A stretch of DNA of 64,000 nt from an uncultured Bacteroidales bacterium (GCA_900319645.1 ONPG01000009.1:33865-97864), one strand, 5' to 3'; numbered from the stretch's first letter, positions 34,364 to 44,022 are shown. The notes: generated by a model not told the origin, from the letters alone. Numbers and translations: made by a program.

Positions 34364-34938
34364 AAAAGATTTCTACTTTAATCGCAGTTCTGTTAATGAC
34401 GTTTCAGACTGCAAATGCGCTGATTGTCAGCGTGGACGGATATGGTGAGATTTCCGCAGAAGGAATGAACCTGACCATTACCGAGGCAGAAGAAGACCCG
34501 ATGACGGAAGTCAAGCAGATGAACCTTGACGGAGATCTGCTGTGCTCCAGTGCGCTAACCGTAACAGTCACCCGTTCGGAAGCGGGACTGAATGACGAAT
34601 TCTGCTGTGCAGGTCAATGCAAAGCGGGAAACGGCGAGAAGAGCGAGGTTTTCCAATACCAACCGGGCGGAATAGCAACATGGTTCGCCCATTACACACC
34701 TGTCCCCTATTCGGATGTGACGATTGTCTATGTTTTCTCGGATGGAACTGAAAGCCGCACACTCAGCGTGCACTACATCTACCAAGCTGAGGGCGTTGAG
34801 TCGGTAGCTGCTCCGAAAACTGCAAAAGGTGTCTATTCCATAGATGGCACCTTGGTGAATGCAGAGGGAAAGACCGAGGCGCTTCCTGACGGCGTATATA
34901 TCCGGAACGGAAAGAAAATGATCAAAACAACTCATTAA
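34360..34938 (+). CDS. Secreted protein with a type IX-like tail, 192 aa
   Basis: MKKISTLIAVLLMTFQTANA is a signal peptide; the frame is open upstream but the ATG at 34360 overlaps the preceding stop and fits this best. The mature part is a single beta-rich domain, and the last 45 residues (KGVYSIDGTLVNAEGKTEAL and DGVYIRNGKKMIK) look like the short sorting tail seen in type IX-exported proteins. Function unknown. It lies between two Omp28-like genes. Confidence 0.7.
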   Translation: MKKISTLIAVLLMTFQTANALIVSVDGYGEISAEGMNLTITEAEEDPMTEVKQMNLDGDLLCSSALTVTVTRSEAGLNDEFCCAGQCKAGNGEKSEVFQYQPGGIATWFAHYTPVPYSDVTIVYVFSDGTESRTLSVHYIYQAEGVESVAAPKTAKGVYSIDGTLVNAEGKTEALPDGVYIRNGKKMIKTTH

Positions 34939-34957
34939 TAACTAAATGTTTAAGGTT

Positions 34958-36439
34958 ATGAAAAAGAACTTATTATTTTTTACTGTAGCAGGTTTGCTGA
35001 TGTTCGGGATGAATGCGTGCAAACCTCAGAACACGCCGGTAGAGCCCGGTGGAAACGATTCGACGGAAGTAACGCCTCCTGACACCACAGGCGGATTTGT
35101 TGCTAAGGAATTTCCCCGAAAACATCTGATTGAAGAGTTTACGGGACAAAGTTGCGGTTATTGCCCGTACGGAATGGATTGCATTTCCGAGTTTATGCAG
35201 AATGACACCAATTGGGTGTTGATCTTGCATCATTATGGTTATAGTCCCGATAATTTCTCGGTTAACGGAAGTCGTACTATTACCTCTACCTTAGGTGTTA
35301 ACGGCGCTCCGAGTATGGCAATCGATCGTGCTCAGACCCGTTCCGGAGCCGGCAATACCATTATTTTCCATCCGGGTTATTTGCCGGAAACGGACAAGTC
35401 ACAGTTTGAGACGAAGACATATGCCTCTATTGAACTGCAAAACACATATGATGCCGCTTCTCGCGAGCTGAAAGTGCATGTGTCCGGCCAAATCGGTAAA
35501 GAGGATTTCCCGAGCAACTTGAAGCTGACCGTTCTGGTAAAGGAGTCCGGCATGATTGACACTCAGGCAGACTACTACAACACGTTCAACGGATGGCAGG
35601 AGTTCCGTCATGCGAATGCCGTACGTGGTTTCCTTACGAACGAGAAAGGTATCCTCCTGGATGTGGACGAGAAATACACGTATCATGAGGATTTCTCTAT
35701 GACCCTGAGTGATCAATGGGTAGCAGAGAACTGCATGGTGGTTGCATTCCTGACAGAGGATTTCAAGCCGGTAGTGCAAGTGGCAGAGAAACCGGTAGTG
35801 AATGGCAGCAAAGGCGGAGCGGATATTAAGCACGGAGGAGTCAAGGAAGTGCCTGTTTCCGACTACTATCCGGAACCCAATGCCACGGATGGTCCTTCTA
35901 CTTATTCAAAAGAGAAAGGCGAGACTCTGCCTGTGGCAGTTGGTTTCTACACGCCTTATGCGAATTACGGGTTTACTTTCTGGACCATCCAGGCCTATAA
36001 CCAGACAAAGGTTGTTGAAGTAAATGGTACGCAATGTGTTCCGTTTGCCATGATTTATTTGTTCACAGACTTGAATGTCACCGAGTTGCCTCTTGGTACG
36101 TATGAGTTCAACACCTCTGAAAAACCGGGTAGCGCTTATGCCGGATTCCGTGACGACGAACAACATGTAGTAGATGGTAGCGAGTTCTATTTTACTTCCC
36201 TGGCTTATTTGCAGCAAGGCTACTTGCAGCCAGAAGTGGAATGGCTGATTGCGGATGGTACTTTAACCATCGAAGCCGACGGATGGAAGGTGGTTGGTCA
36301 TGCACGTAACGGAGCCAATATCAACCTCAAAGGTACTTCCGCCATCCAGAACGGAGGCCGACAAAATGCTCCGCAGAAGAAGCCTGCCCAGTATGTCAAC
36401 CGTCCTTTGTGGCAAATCGCTCCGAGGATGATCCGCTAA
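34958..36439 (+). CDS. Omp28-related outer-membrane lipoprotein, 493 aa
   Basis: Lipobox MNACK (cysteine near residue 21) with a long proline/threonine tether. Residues about 50-75 contain IEEFTGQSCGYCPYGMDCI, the CxxC motif of Omp28-type proteins, followed by VNGAPSMAIDRAQT with the cis-proline-like element of a thioredoxin fold. The C-terminal 200 residues are beta-rich and unassigned. An earlier ATG (34946) is possible but MKKNLLFF starts a better signal peptide. It is the last gene of the TlpA/DUF6029/Omp28 cluster and is followed by a strong terminator. Confidence 0.8.
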   Translation: MKKNLLFFTVAGLLMFGMNACKPQNTPVEPGGNDSTEVTPPDTTGGFVAKEFPRKHLIEEFTGQSCGYCPYGMDCISEFMQNDTNWVLILHHYGYSPDNFSVNGSRTITSTLGVNGAPSMAIDRAQTRSGAGNTIIFHPGYLPETDKSQFETKTYASIELQNTYDAASRELKVHVSGQIGKEDFPSNLKLTVLVKESGMIDTQADYYNTFNGWQEFRHANAVRGFLTNEKGILLDVDEKYTYHEDFSMTLSDQWVAENCMVVAFLTEDFKPVVQVAEKPVVNGSKGGADIKHGGVKEVPVSDYYPEPNATDGPSTYSKEKGETLPVAVGFYTPYANYGFTFWTIQAYNQTKVVEVNGTQCVPFAMIYLFTDLNVTELPLGTYEFNTSEKPGSAYAGFRDDEQHVVDGSEFYFTSLAYLQQGYLQPEVEWLIADGTLTIEADGWKVVGHARNGANINLKGTSAIQNGGRQNAPQKKPAQYVNRPLWQIAPRMIR

Positions 36440-36465
36440 TACGTGTGAATACGGATTAAGCGTAG

Positions 36466-36503
36466 CAACGCCCTGCAAGATTAAGATGCAGGGCGTTGTT
36501 TTT
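36466..36503. terminator. Strong terminator between Omp28-like gene and dnaA
   Basis: CAACGCCCTGCA (36466-36477) and TGCAGGGCGTTG (36487-36498) form a perfect 12-bp stem with a 9-nt loop and a TTTTTAT tail; it probably serves both converging genes. Confidence 0.85.
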
Positions 36504-37878
36504 ATTTGGTTAGCGAGGACTGAATCTGTGCTATATGTTGTCTCATTACAGGGTCGAACTCCAGTTGTTCGCGTACATAGGCAATCGAGTGCAACATCGT
36601 AGCGTGGGTGCGTTTGCCCATTTTGTAGCCTATCTCCGCCAAAGGACTCTTGGTGAGTTGCTTGCTCAGATAGACAGCCACATGGCGTGCGAGTGTGATT
36701 TCCTTCGAGCGGTTTTGCGACATAATGGCTTTCTCAGGGATGTTGTAGTGCTCGGCTACTGTTCCAATTACGTCTGCTACTGTTACGGGATGCGGCTGAA
36801 TAGCTACGATGTGGCTTACCACCTGCTCGGCGAGCGCCAGATCTATCTCTTTGTCGGTCAGCGTAGAGTGCGCAAGGAGCGAAGCAAGAATACCCTCCAG
36901 ATCACGTACGGAATCCCGTACATTCTGCGCTATAAAATCAACCACTTCCTCCGAGAGCGTGATACCGTCTCTGTGCATTTTGCTGAGCAGGATGTTTCTG
37001 CGTAACTGGTAGTCCGGCTTGGTAATCTCTGCCGTCAGACCGTATTTGAAACGTGTGAGAAGGCGTTCCTCGATGTCCTTGAGTTCAACCGGCGCACGGT
37101 CGCAGGTGAAAATCAGCTGTTTGCGTGACTGTTGCAGGTAGTTGAAGATATGGAAGAAGGTGTCTTGTGTTCCCTTGAGTCCGGCAAAATACTGTATATC
37201 ATCCACAATCAGCACATCGACCGACTGATAGAAATTGAGGAAATCAGGAATCCGGTTGGCGTTGCGTGCGTCCTGGAACTGCAGTTTGAATGTATTGGCA
37301 CTCACATAGAGCACACGTGTCTGCGGATTGAGTTGCTTAGCCTGATTACCTATCGCATTGGCGAGGTGTGTCTTCCCCACTCCGCTACCTCCGTAAATAA
37401 AGAGCGGGTTGAATGCGGTATAGCCTGGTTGCTTGGAGACAGCCACACCTGCAGCGCGCGCGAGTTTATTAGGTTCGCCCGCGATAAAGGAGTCAAACGT
37501 ATAGAGCGCGTTGAGTTGCGGGTCAAGCGAAGCGGCCTGCATATTAGGAGAAACGGGCGGCTGTGCCACGGCAACGGTCTGGGTCGAACCGTTCGACGGA
37601 AGCATAGTGCCGGCTCCCGAAGCCGAGTCGATCAGCACACGGTATTCCAGGCGCGTACCTTGACCGAACACGCGTATGATAGCAGCAGAGAGCAGAGGGA
37701 TGTAGTTTTCCTCGATATATTCCGCTACAAACTGCGATTTCACCTGCAGTACTAAAATGCCATTAGCAAACTGCAACGGAACAATCGGCGCGAACCAAGT
37801 CTGGTAAGCGCTGGTGGTCAAATTGTCAGCCAGGATGGTCTGACATTGAGCCCATTGTTGTTGCAAATTCTGTGTCAT
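36502..37878 (-). CDS. dnaA: Chromosomal replication initiator DnaA, 458 aa
   Basis: AAA+ initiator of replication. Domain I, QQWAQCQTILADNLTTSAYQTWFAPI (about residues 6-30); a linker rich in serine, glycine and proline; the ATPase with Walker A YGGSGVGKTHL and Walker B LIVDDIQYFAG; arginine finger region (ERLLTRFKYG); and the C-terminal DNA-binding domain IV with SKEITLARHVAVYLSKQL and KRTHATMLHSI. Start at MTQNLQQQ because the longer frame begins upstream of the promoter at 37908-37939. Confidence 0.95.
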   Translation of the reverse strand: MTQNLQQQWAQCQTILADNLTTSAYQTWFAPIVPLQFANGILVLQVKSQFVAEYIEENYIPLLSAAIIRVFGQGTRLEYRVLIDSASGAGTMLPSNGSTQTVAVAQPPVSPNMQAASLDPQLNALYTFDSFIAGEPNKLARAAGVAVSKQPGYTAFNPLFIYGGSGVGKTHLANAIGNQAKQLNPQTRVLYVSANTFKLQFQDARNANRIPDFLNFYQSVDVLIVDDIQYFAGLKGTQDTFFHIFNYLQQSRKQLIFTCDRAPVELKDIEERLLTRFKYGLTAEITKPDYQLRRNILLSKMHRDGITLSEEVVDFIAQNVRDSVRDLEGILASLLAHSTLTDKEIDLALAEQVVSHIVAIQPHPVTVADVIGTVAEHYNIPEKAIMSQNRSKEITLARHVAVYLSKQLTKSPLAEIGYKMGKRTHATMLHSIAYVREQLEFDPVMRQHIAQIQSSLTK

Positions 37879-37907
37879 TTTAGTTCCATTTTTGGCGAAA
37901 TCGAGTG

Positions 37908-37939
37908 CAAAGGTACTACATTTTTTTGACATGACCAAA
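37908..37939 (-). promoter_or_regulatory. dnaA promoter
   Basis: Minus-strand TACCTTTG (37908-37915) and TTTG (37936-37939) with 20-nt spacing. In the 244 bp beyond the gene I do not find TTATCCACA-type boxes, so an origin is not shown here. Confidence 0.65.
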
Positions 37940-38100
37940 TTTGCCCGAAATCCGGATTTTTAACTCGTGTGTAAATACCGCTTTTTCAGGGTGTTACGCG
38001 GGGTGTTTTGAAAATCAGTTTTTTATATCGGATATAAGCGTGTAAAGTGCTGATTTATAGGTTTGTTTTGAATGCAAAATAAGTATTACAAAATGTGTAC

Positions 38101-38140
38101 AAAAAGTCCGTAACACGTTGATATGACGAGTGTTACGGAC
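38101..38140 (-). terminator. Terminator of the MCE/amidase operon
   Basis: GTCCGTAACAC (38106-38116) and GTGTTACGGAC (38130-38140) form a perfect 11-bp stem; on the minus strand TTTTT follows, about 45 nt after the stop of the MCE gene. Confidence 0.85.
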
Positions 38141-38182
38141 TGTTGAAAATAATTGTTATTTAGAATCTGCGCAAATATACTT

Positions 38183-39091
38183 TTACTTCTTTTTCTTCTT
38201 TTCTTTAGCTCCGAAAAGGGAGAAATGAACGTATCGTTTAGGATTTGCTTTGAGGTCCACCAGAAGCGAATCGGCGGAGACAACCGCGGAGTCGATATGG
38301 GTATAGAGCGACTTGTTGTAAATGAGCTGTCCGAGGGTGCCTTCCTGTGATTTGAGTCCTGCCAGAATGACGTTAACCTGATCCACCGCCGTGTCCACGC
38401 GTGCGATAGTAGCTTTGAGGTCAGCTTCGCGCACATCCGCTACAATCACATTGAGGTTGGCAAGCGTGGTGTCGGCGTTGTTTACTATAGCAGGCACACG
38501 ATTGTGCATGAGGTTCTTCAGATCGCGTGAAACGACCGTTAGGTCGGAAGAAACGCGGTCTGCGTTTGCGAGGGTGGCGTTGAGATGATCGCCCGCCAGT
38601 TGGCGGTTTACGTTCGCTACGAGCGTGTCAATCTGCTCCACGGTTCCTGCGAGTTTGGCGATTAGTTCTTCCTGCACGGTCTCCACCAGTCCGGGGACAT
38701 ATGTCGTCGGCAGATGTGATCCTTTCGCTACTTGCGATTTGCCGTCCGCCGGAAGTTGCAGCTCGATAGCCATTCCTCCGAGCAGACCGCTTGCCACCAG
38801 AGCCATTTTAGTACCTTGCGGCAGTTTGATGTCCTTGCGGATGGAGATGTCCACGCAAAAAGCGGTATCGGCTGTGAAGTCGTAATGGATGGCATCCACT
38901 TGTCCCACTTTGTGACCGAGGATGTTCACAGCGGCTTGCTCCTCCAAACCGTGGAGATTCGTAAAGCGGCCGTGATAACTGTTGGTGGGCGAGAAGATGT
39001 TTACGCCCTTGAGGAAATTGAATCCGAAAAAGAGAAGGAAAATACAGATGGTGGCTAAAGCGCCGACCTTGATTTCTCGTGCGTATTTCAT
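38183..39091 (-). CDS. MCE/MlaD-family lipid transport protein, 302 aa
   Basis: One N-terminal membrane helix (about residues 9-30) and a single MCE domain in the periplasm (about 38-115: SYHGRFTNLHGLEEQAAVNI, LGHKVGQVDAI, MALVASGLLGGMAIEL) followed by a long helical region with repeats of ANADRV/NADTTL-like stretches that form a tunnel-like coiled-coil, as in MlaD-type substrate-binding proteins. It probably moves phospholipid between the membranes, but no matching ABC transporter genes lie next to it. It is second in an operon with the amidase gene (33-nt gap). Confidence 0.85.
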   Translation of the reverse strand: MKYAREIKVGALATICIFLLFFGFNFLKGVNIFSPTNSYHGRFTNLHGLEEQAAVNILGHKVGQVDAIHYDFTADTAFCVDISIRKDIKLPQGTKMALVASGLLGGMAIELQLPADGKSQVAKGSHLPTTYVPGLVETVQEELIAKLAGTVEQIDTLVANVNRQLAGDHLNATLANADRVSSDLTVVSRDLKNLMHNRVPAIVNNADTTLANLNVIVADVREADLKATIARVDTAVDQVNVILAGLKSQEGTLGQLIYNKSLYTHIDSAVVSADSLLVDLKANPKRYVHFSLFGAKEKKKKK

Positions 39092-39124
39092 ATATATAAG
39101 TACAATTTGTTCATTGGCTATTTG

Positions 39125-40252
39125 TTATTCGTTTTTCAGTTGAATTACCCAGCAATCAGGGAAGAGGGATTTGAGTTCGTTCTGTTTGTTTTGTGCGTCT
39201 TCCTTGGTCGGGAAAGGTCCGACATAGTATTTATACCAGTTACCAATTTGCAAGCAACTGCATTTTTGGCCTTTCAGTTTCGGGTCGGAAGGCTCGAGAG
39301 CATTCCGCGAGGCGCATACCTGAACGCCATAGAGTGTTTGCGCAGCAGGAGCCGGAACAGGGGCAGAGACCTCTTCTGCCGGTTTCGTTTCGGGTTGCTG
39401 AACCGGTTTGTCCTCGGGTTGCTGAAGTTGTTTCTCCTTAGATTGTTGAATCGTTTTCTCCTCGGCCAGGACAGGTTCGGAGGTGATTTTCTCCACGCGT
39501 GTTCTTTGCTTGTGGGTATAGGAACCGAAAGCATCCACCAAAGCTTGCGCCATCTGGTCAATCGTGCCTTTTTTGTTGAGGAATTTCTCCTCGTCCGGGT
39601 TGGAAATGAATCCCATCTCAAAAAGGATAGAAGGACACGCCGTTTTCAGGAGCACCCAGAAAGCAGCTTGTCTCACGCCACGGTCGCCACGGTTGAGCGA
39701 GCCGACAAAATTGTTCTGGACGTATGTGGCAAACTGAAGCGATTGATCCATGTACGAGTTCTGCATGAGTTCGAACATGATATACGAGTCGATGGAGTTC
39801 GGGTCAAAGCCCTGATAAGTCGTTTTGTAGTCCGCCTCGAGCTTCATCACGGCATTCTCGCGCATGGCAACATCGAGGTTTTTCTCCATCTTGTCGGTTC
39901 CGAGAATAAACGTCTCAACGCCGTGAGCAGCTTTGCTTTCCGCCGAGTTAGTGTGGATGGAAATGAAGAGGTCTGCGTTGTTCTTGTTGGCAATGTCTGC
40001 GCGCGTCTGGAGAGGAATGAAGACATCAGTCGAACGGGTATAAACGACCTTGACGTCCGGATATTGTTCCTGAACCAATTCGCCGACTTTGAGAGCCAGA
40101 GAAAGGTTGAGGTCTTTCTCCTGTGAAGTCTTCCCCACGGCTCCTGCATCTTTGCCTCCATGCCCGGGGTCAATAACCAGGGTATAGGACTTGTCAGCCC
40201 ATACGGACAGGCTCATCAGCAAAGCCAAAACAATATAGAAACGCTTACGCAT
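39125..40252 (-). CDS. N-acetylmuramoyl-L-alanine amidase with SPOR domain, 375 aa
   Basis: Cleaves the bond between muramic acid and the peptide in peptidoglycan, for example at division. Signal peptide (1-19), Amidase_3 domain about 20-230 with the zinc motifs TLVIDPGHGGKDAG (His), SIHTNSAES (His) and the catalytic LFEMGFISNPDEE (Glu). A glutamate/proline-rich linker (240-300, repeats of QQPE-type words) leads to a C-terminal SPOR domain (about 305-375, YGVQVCASRNAL) that binds denuded glycan. Own promoter at 40279-40310; the MCE gene follows. Confidence 0.93.
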   Translation of the reverse strand: MRKRFYIVLALLMSLSVWADKSYTLVIDPGHGGKDAGAVGKTSQEKDLNLSLALKVGELVQEQYPDVKVVYTRSTDVFIPLQTRADIANKNNADLFISIHTNSAESKAAHGVETFILGTDKMEKNLDVAMRENAVMKLEADYKTTYQGFDPNSIDSYIMFELMQNSYMDQSLQFATYVQNNFVGSLNRGDRGVRQAAFWVLLKTACPSILFEMGFISNPDEEKFLNKKGTIDQMAQALVDAFGSYTHKQRTRVEKITSEPVLAEEKTIQQSKEKQLQQPEDKPVQQPETKPAEEVSAPVPAPAAQTLYGVQVCASRNALEPSDPKLKGQKCSCLQIGNWYKYYVGPFPTKEDAQNKQNELKSLFPDCWVIQLKNE

Positions 40253-40278
40253 AGTATCGCCAAATTAAAAATCGGGCA

Positions 40279-40310
40279 CAAAGGTACAAAAAATTTTGCA
40301 TATATGCAAA
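40279..40310 (-). promoter_or_regulatory. Amidase/MCE operon promoter
   Basis: Minus-strand TACCTTTG (40279-40286) and TTTG (40307-40310), 20 nt apart, about 27 nt upstream of the ATG. Confidence 0.7.
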
Positions 40311-40410
40311 TAAAATCGTCCTTTCCTATGCTTTTTTTCATTTCTTGTGTTTACAATTTCGTTCAGAAATGGGGATTTTGTGGTATTATCCTCATGGTTC
40401 TCTCATACGA

Positions 40411-40454
40411 ATCACGCTATAATAACGCTATAATCACGCTATAATCACGCTATT
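40411..40454. repeat. 11-bp tandem repeat array, four units
   Basis: ATCACGCTATA, ATAACGCTATA, ATCACGCTATA and ATCACGCTATT follow each other exactly. The array lies between the divergent amidase and rel promoters. The unit start AT[C/A]AC is shared with the arrays at 8943 and 63341. Confidence 0.85.
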
Positions 40455-40519
40455 TTTACCAACAAAAAGCCTCACTTCTGCCATTCCGTCAATCTTTTTT
40501 GAAAAAAAATACGCGCGCA

Positions 40520-40551
40520 CTTGCATATATGAAAAAAAAGTAGTAATTTTG
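40520..40551 (+). promoter_or_regulatory. Promoter of the rel gene
   Basis: CTTG (40520-40523) and TAATTTTG (40544-40551) with 20-nt spacing; leader of about 105 nt to the ATG at 40662. Confidence 0.65.
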
Positions 40552-40661
40552 CACGGTATTTTGACTGACTATGCCCCAAAGACAGAAAACAAGAGGGTGT
40601 GATAACATTCCAAAGACAAAAAAAGGCGGGTGTAAGTACAGAGAAAAGAATACTAAAGGCT

Positions 40662-42905
40662 ATGCAAAAGAGTGCATTTACACAGGAAGAAGAAGCGATG
40701 ATCCAACGCGAGTTCCAAGCGTTGTTGGACGATTACGCGCATACCCCTCACCGTCAGAAAACGGAACTGATCACGCACGCGTTCAATTTTGCACACAAAG
40801 CCCATTACGGCGTGCGCAGGTTGAGCGGAGAACCGTATATCCTTCATCCGATCGCCGTCGCGCGCATCTGCGTGAGCGAAATAGGTTTGGGAAGTACGAG
40901 TATTTGTTCGGCATTGCTGCACGACGTGGTGGAGGATACCGACTACACGGTGGAGGATATTGCAGGTCTGTTTGGCGACAAGATCGCACAGATCGTTTCG
41001 GGTCTGACGAAGATCAGCGGCGGCGTGTTTGGCAGCAAAGCCAGCGAACAAGCGGAGAACTTCCGCAAACTACTGCTGACCATTTCGGACGACATCCGCG
41101 TCGTGCTGATCAAGATAGCCGACCGTCTTCACAACATGCGCACCTTGGGCGCTCAGCCGAAAGACAAACAATACAAGATAGCCGGCGAGACACAGTATAT
41201 CTACGCTCCGCTGGCTCATCGTCTGGGTCTTTTCCCGATAAAGACAGAGTTGGAGGACCTGAGTTTCAAATATGAGCATCCGGAGACGTGGGAAGAGATA
41301 CACGCCAAACTGGAAGCTGTTCGCGGCAAGCAGTTGGAGAGTTTCGAGCAGTTTGCCGAACCTATCCGCGAGCGTCTGGAGAGTATGGGATACACGTTCA
41401 CTTTGAAAGCCCGTATCAAATCGGTCTATTCGATTTGGAAGAAGATGGTTCAAAAACAGATTCCTTTTGAAGACGTGTATGACCTGCTGGCTGTGCGTAT
41501 TGTGTTCACTCCGAACGAGTCGATGAGCGAGAAAGACCAGTGTTGGATGATTTACTCCGCTATCACGGAGATCTATCGTCCTCATCCGGAGCGCATCCGC
41601 GACTGGATCTCCTCGCCCAAAGCAAACGGCTATGAGGCGTTGCACGTGACGGTCATGGGCAAGGACGGCGAATGGGTGGAAGTGCAGATCCGTACGGACC
41701 GTATGCACGAGATAGCCGAACGCGGCTATGCAGCCCATTGGAAGTACAAAACCGGCGAATCGGACGACGGAGAGCTGGACAAGTGGCTTCGCGAGATAAA
41801 AGAGATTCTTGAACATCCGGAGAAAGATGCGATGGAGTTTCTGGGCACCTTCAAGTTGAACCTGTTTGCACAGGAGGTGTTTGTCTTCACACCGAAAGGC
41901 GAAGTGATGACGATGCCTTTAGGCGCAACGGCTCTGGACTTTGCTTTTCTACTCCACTCCGAGCTCGGCGAACATTGTATAGGCGCGAAAGTGAACCATG
42001 CCCTCGTGCCTCTTTCCTACAAACTGAAAGGTGGCGACCAAGTAGAGATCCTCACTTCGTCAAGCCAACATCCGCAGGAGGATTGGCTCGAGATAGCCAC
42101 TACCGCCAAAGCCCGTAACTGCCTTAACCAGTATTTCCGCCGCGAGGAAAGAAGATACATGAAACACGGCGAACAACTGGTGGACGACGCCATCCAGATC
42201 AACCCGAAACTGCAAGGGAACAAAGATATGGTGGTAGCCCGCATGACGAACTACTACAATCTGGAGAACCCGCAGGCGTTGTATTTGCAGATAGGTCAGG
42301 GATTCATTCGTCTGGACAACATCGAGGAAGTGGTGTTCCCCAAGCAGTCGTGGTGGAGCCATGTGCCGTTCATAGGCAGAAAACAACCGGAGATCAGCCT
42401 TCCTCAGCAGGAAGAGAAAGAGATCGTCAAGCCGCAGAAAGGCAAGCCGCATGCGATTGTTCTTACTGACGAGAACTTAGGCAAGGAATACAAACTGAGC
42501 ACCTGCTGCCATCCTATTCCGGGCGACGAAGTGTTAGGATTCCTGGACGAAGACGGACAGATGCATATCCACAAGATTGACTGCCCGGAAGCCAACCTCC
42601 TGAAGACCAGTTTCGGCAAACGTATCTATTCCGCCACATGGAACACCCACCGCGTACAATCTTTTGTGGAGACCATCGAGTTCAAGGGCATAGACAAGTT
42701 CGGCGTGTTTATCCAGGTGTTGCAGACCATCACAACCGAGTTCCACATCAATATGCGCCAGATCAACGTCAGCAGCGACGACGGCATCTTCAAAGGAACG
42801 ATGGAGATATACGTCTATGACCGCAAAGAGCTGGACGAACTGCTGAAAGCAATCCGCAAGATTGACGACATCAAAGAAGTCAAACGCGTGGTCAACGAGA
42901 TTTAA
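40662..42905 (+). CDS. RelA/SpoT-type (p)ppGpp synthetase/hydrolase, 747 aa
   Basis: Makes and degrades the stringent-response alarmone. The HD hydrolase domain (about 30-180) has ALLHDVVEDTDYTVEDI and IADRLHNMRTLG intact, so hydrolysis is expected. The synthetase domain (about 235-345) has YDLLAVRIVF, NGYEALHVTV and EVQIRTDRMHEIAERGYAAH. TGS (about 400-460, FVFTPKGEVMTMPLGATALD), a zinc-finger-like/CC region and a C-terminal ACT domain (about 675-747) follow. The frame is open to a GTG at 40599, but MQKSAFTQEEEAMI is typical of Bacteroidota Rel enzymes. Bifunctional Rel is the usual form in this phylum. Confidence 0.93.
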   Translation: MQKSAFTQEEEAMIQREFQALLDDYAHTPHRQKTELITHAFNFAHKAHYGVRRLSGEPYILHPIAVARICVSEIGLGSTSICSALLHDVVEDTDYTVEDIAGLFGDKIAQIVSGLTKISGGVFGSKASEQAENFRKLLLTISDDIRVVLIKIADRLHNMRTLGAQPKDKQYKIAGETQYIYAPLAHRLGLFPIKTELEDLSFKYEHPETWEEIHAKLEAVRGKQLESFEQFAEPIRERLESMGYTFTLKARIKSVYSIWKKMVQKQIPFEDVYDLLAVRIVFTPNESMSEKDQCWMIYSAITEIYRPHPERIRDWISSPKANGYEALHVTVMGKDGEWVEVQIRTDRMHEIAERGYAAHWKYKTGESDDGELDKWLREIKEILEHPEKDAMEFLGTFKLNLFAQEVFVFTPKGEVMTMPLGATALDFAFLLHSELGEHCIGAKVNHALVPLSYKLKGGDQVEILTSSSQHPQEDWLEIATTAKARNCLNQYFRREERRYMKHGEQLVDDAIQINPKLQGNKDMVVARMTNYYNLENPQALYLQIGQGFIRLDNIEEVVFPKQSWWSHVPFIGRKQPEISLPQQEEKEIVKPQKGKPHAIVLTDENLGKEYKLSTCCHPIPGDEVLGFLDEDGQMHIHKIDCPEANLLKTSFGKRIYSATWNTHRVQSFVETIEFKGIDKFGVFIQVLQTITTEFHINMRQINVSSDDGIFKGTMEIYVYDRKELDELLKAIRKIDDIKEVKRVVNEI

Positions 42906-42942
42906 TTGAAAACTGAAAATAGAAAACTGATAATTGTAAGTT

Positions 42943-44022
42943 ATGAAAAAGATTTTAATGACTCTCTGCATGGCTCTCACAGCAGTAGCCATGATGGCTC
43001 AACAGCCCGTAATAACCTTTGAGAAGACCGAGCATGATTTCGGTAAGATCAACGAAGCCGACGGCCGCGTATCGACCGTATTCACATTCAAGAACGAAGG
43101 AATGAGTCCGCTCGTTCTGAGCAACGTACGCGCCAGTTGCGGATGCACTACTCCGACGTGGACCAAAGAGCCGGTAGAACCGGGTCAGACAGGTACTATC
43201 ACCGTCACATACAACCCCAACGGACGTCCGGGACGTTTCCAGAAAACCGTGACCATCACCTCCAACGCAACCGATGCTACCAAGAAAGTATATATCAAAG
43301 GCGAGGTCATTCCGAAACAAGCCAAACCGTCAGACAAAATGCGTGTGGCAGTGGGCGACCTGCGTATGAAAACCACGACACTTGACCTGGGAACCATCCT
43401 CAAAGGCGAGACAGGCAAAGGCGAATTGGAATATACCAACGTTGCGAAGGAAGATCACAGCGTAGAGCTGGCAGTTAATCCGGCAGACGCTTTCCTTATC
43501 AACCAAGTTACTCTGAGCCCGGTTAAGACCGAGCAGGTGGGTAAGTTCGTATTCGCGCTGGACACCAAGAAAACCAAGTTGTACGGTCCCGTAGTTGTAA
43601 ACGCATACGTGGTTATCGACGGCAAGAAAGAACTGAGCGAGGACTACCGACTAACTATTGCTGCAAACATCGAAGAGGATTTCTCGCAGATGACCCAGGA
43701 AGACCGCATGCAGGCTCCGATTATGGAGGCAGAGGCGGAGATTGATCTGGGAACAATCGCATCCGGCAAGACACTCAAGCGCAATTTCGCCATCAAGAAC
43801 AGCGGTGTGAATCCGCTGGAGATCCGCCGTGTCTATGCGAACGACGAGAAAATGAATGTCAAACCCTGCAAGGCCGTTAAGTCCGGCAAGAAAGGCAACA
43901 TCGCCATCGAGATCAAGACAGACGGCAAGATGCCGGGTAAATACACACGCGAGATTGTCATCATCAGCAACGACTACAAACAGCCGAACAAGAAAGTAAA
44001 CGTAAGCTGGACCATCGAATAA
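42943..44022 (+). CDS. DUF1573 periplasmic protein, 359 aa
   Basis: Signal peptide (1-19, ending MMAQ) and three immunoglobulin-like repeats, each with the DUF1573 signature. The best is VFTFKNEGMSPLVLSNVRAS followed by CGCTTPTWTKEPVEPGQ (about 45-85). DUF1573 proteins are common, conserved and of unknown function in Bacteroidota, probably structural in the envelope. It is followed after 1 nt by meaB. Confidence 0.85.
   Translation: MKKILMTLCMALTAVAMMAQQPVITFEKTEHDFGKINEADGRVSTVFTFKNEGMSPLVLSNVRASCGCTTPTWTKEPVEPGQTGTITVTYNPNGRPGRFQKTVTITSNATDATKKVYIKGEVIPKQAKPSDKMRVAVGDLRMKTTTLDLGTILKGETGKGELEYTNVAKEDHSVELAVNPADAFLINQVTLSPVKTEQVGKFVFALDTKKTKLYGPVVVNAYVVIDGKKELSEDYRLTIAANIEEDFSQMTQEDRMQAPIMEAEAEIDLGTIASGKTLKRNFAIKNSGVNPLEIRRVYANDEKMNVKPCKAVKSGKKGNIAIEIKTDGKMPGKYTREIVIISNDYKQPNKKVNVSWTIE

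Noticed and set aside
37879-38182. Replication origin next to dnaA
   Set aside because: No cluster of TTATCCACA-like boxes is visible in the gap upstream of dnaA; strand-skew data from the whole genome would be needed.
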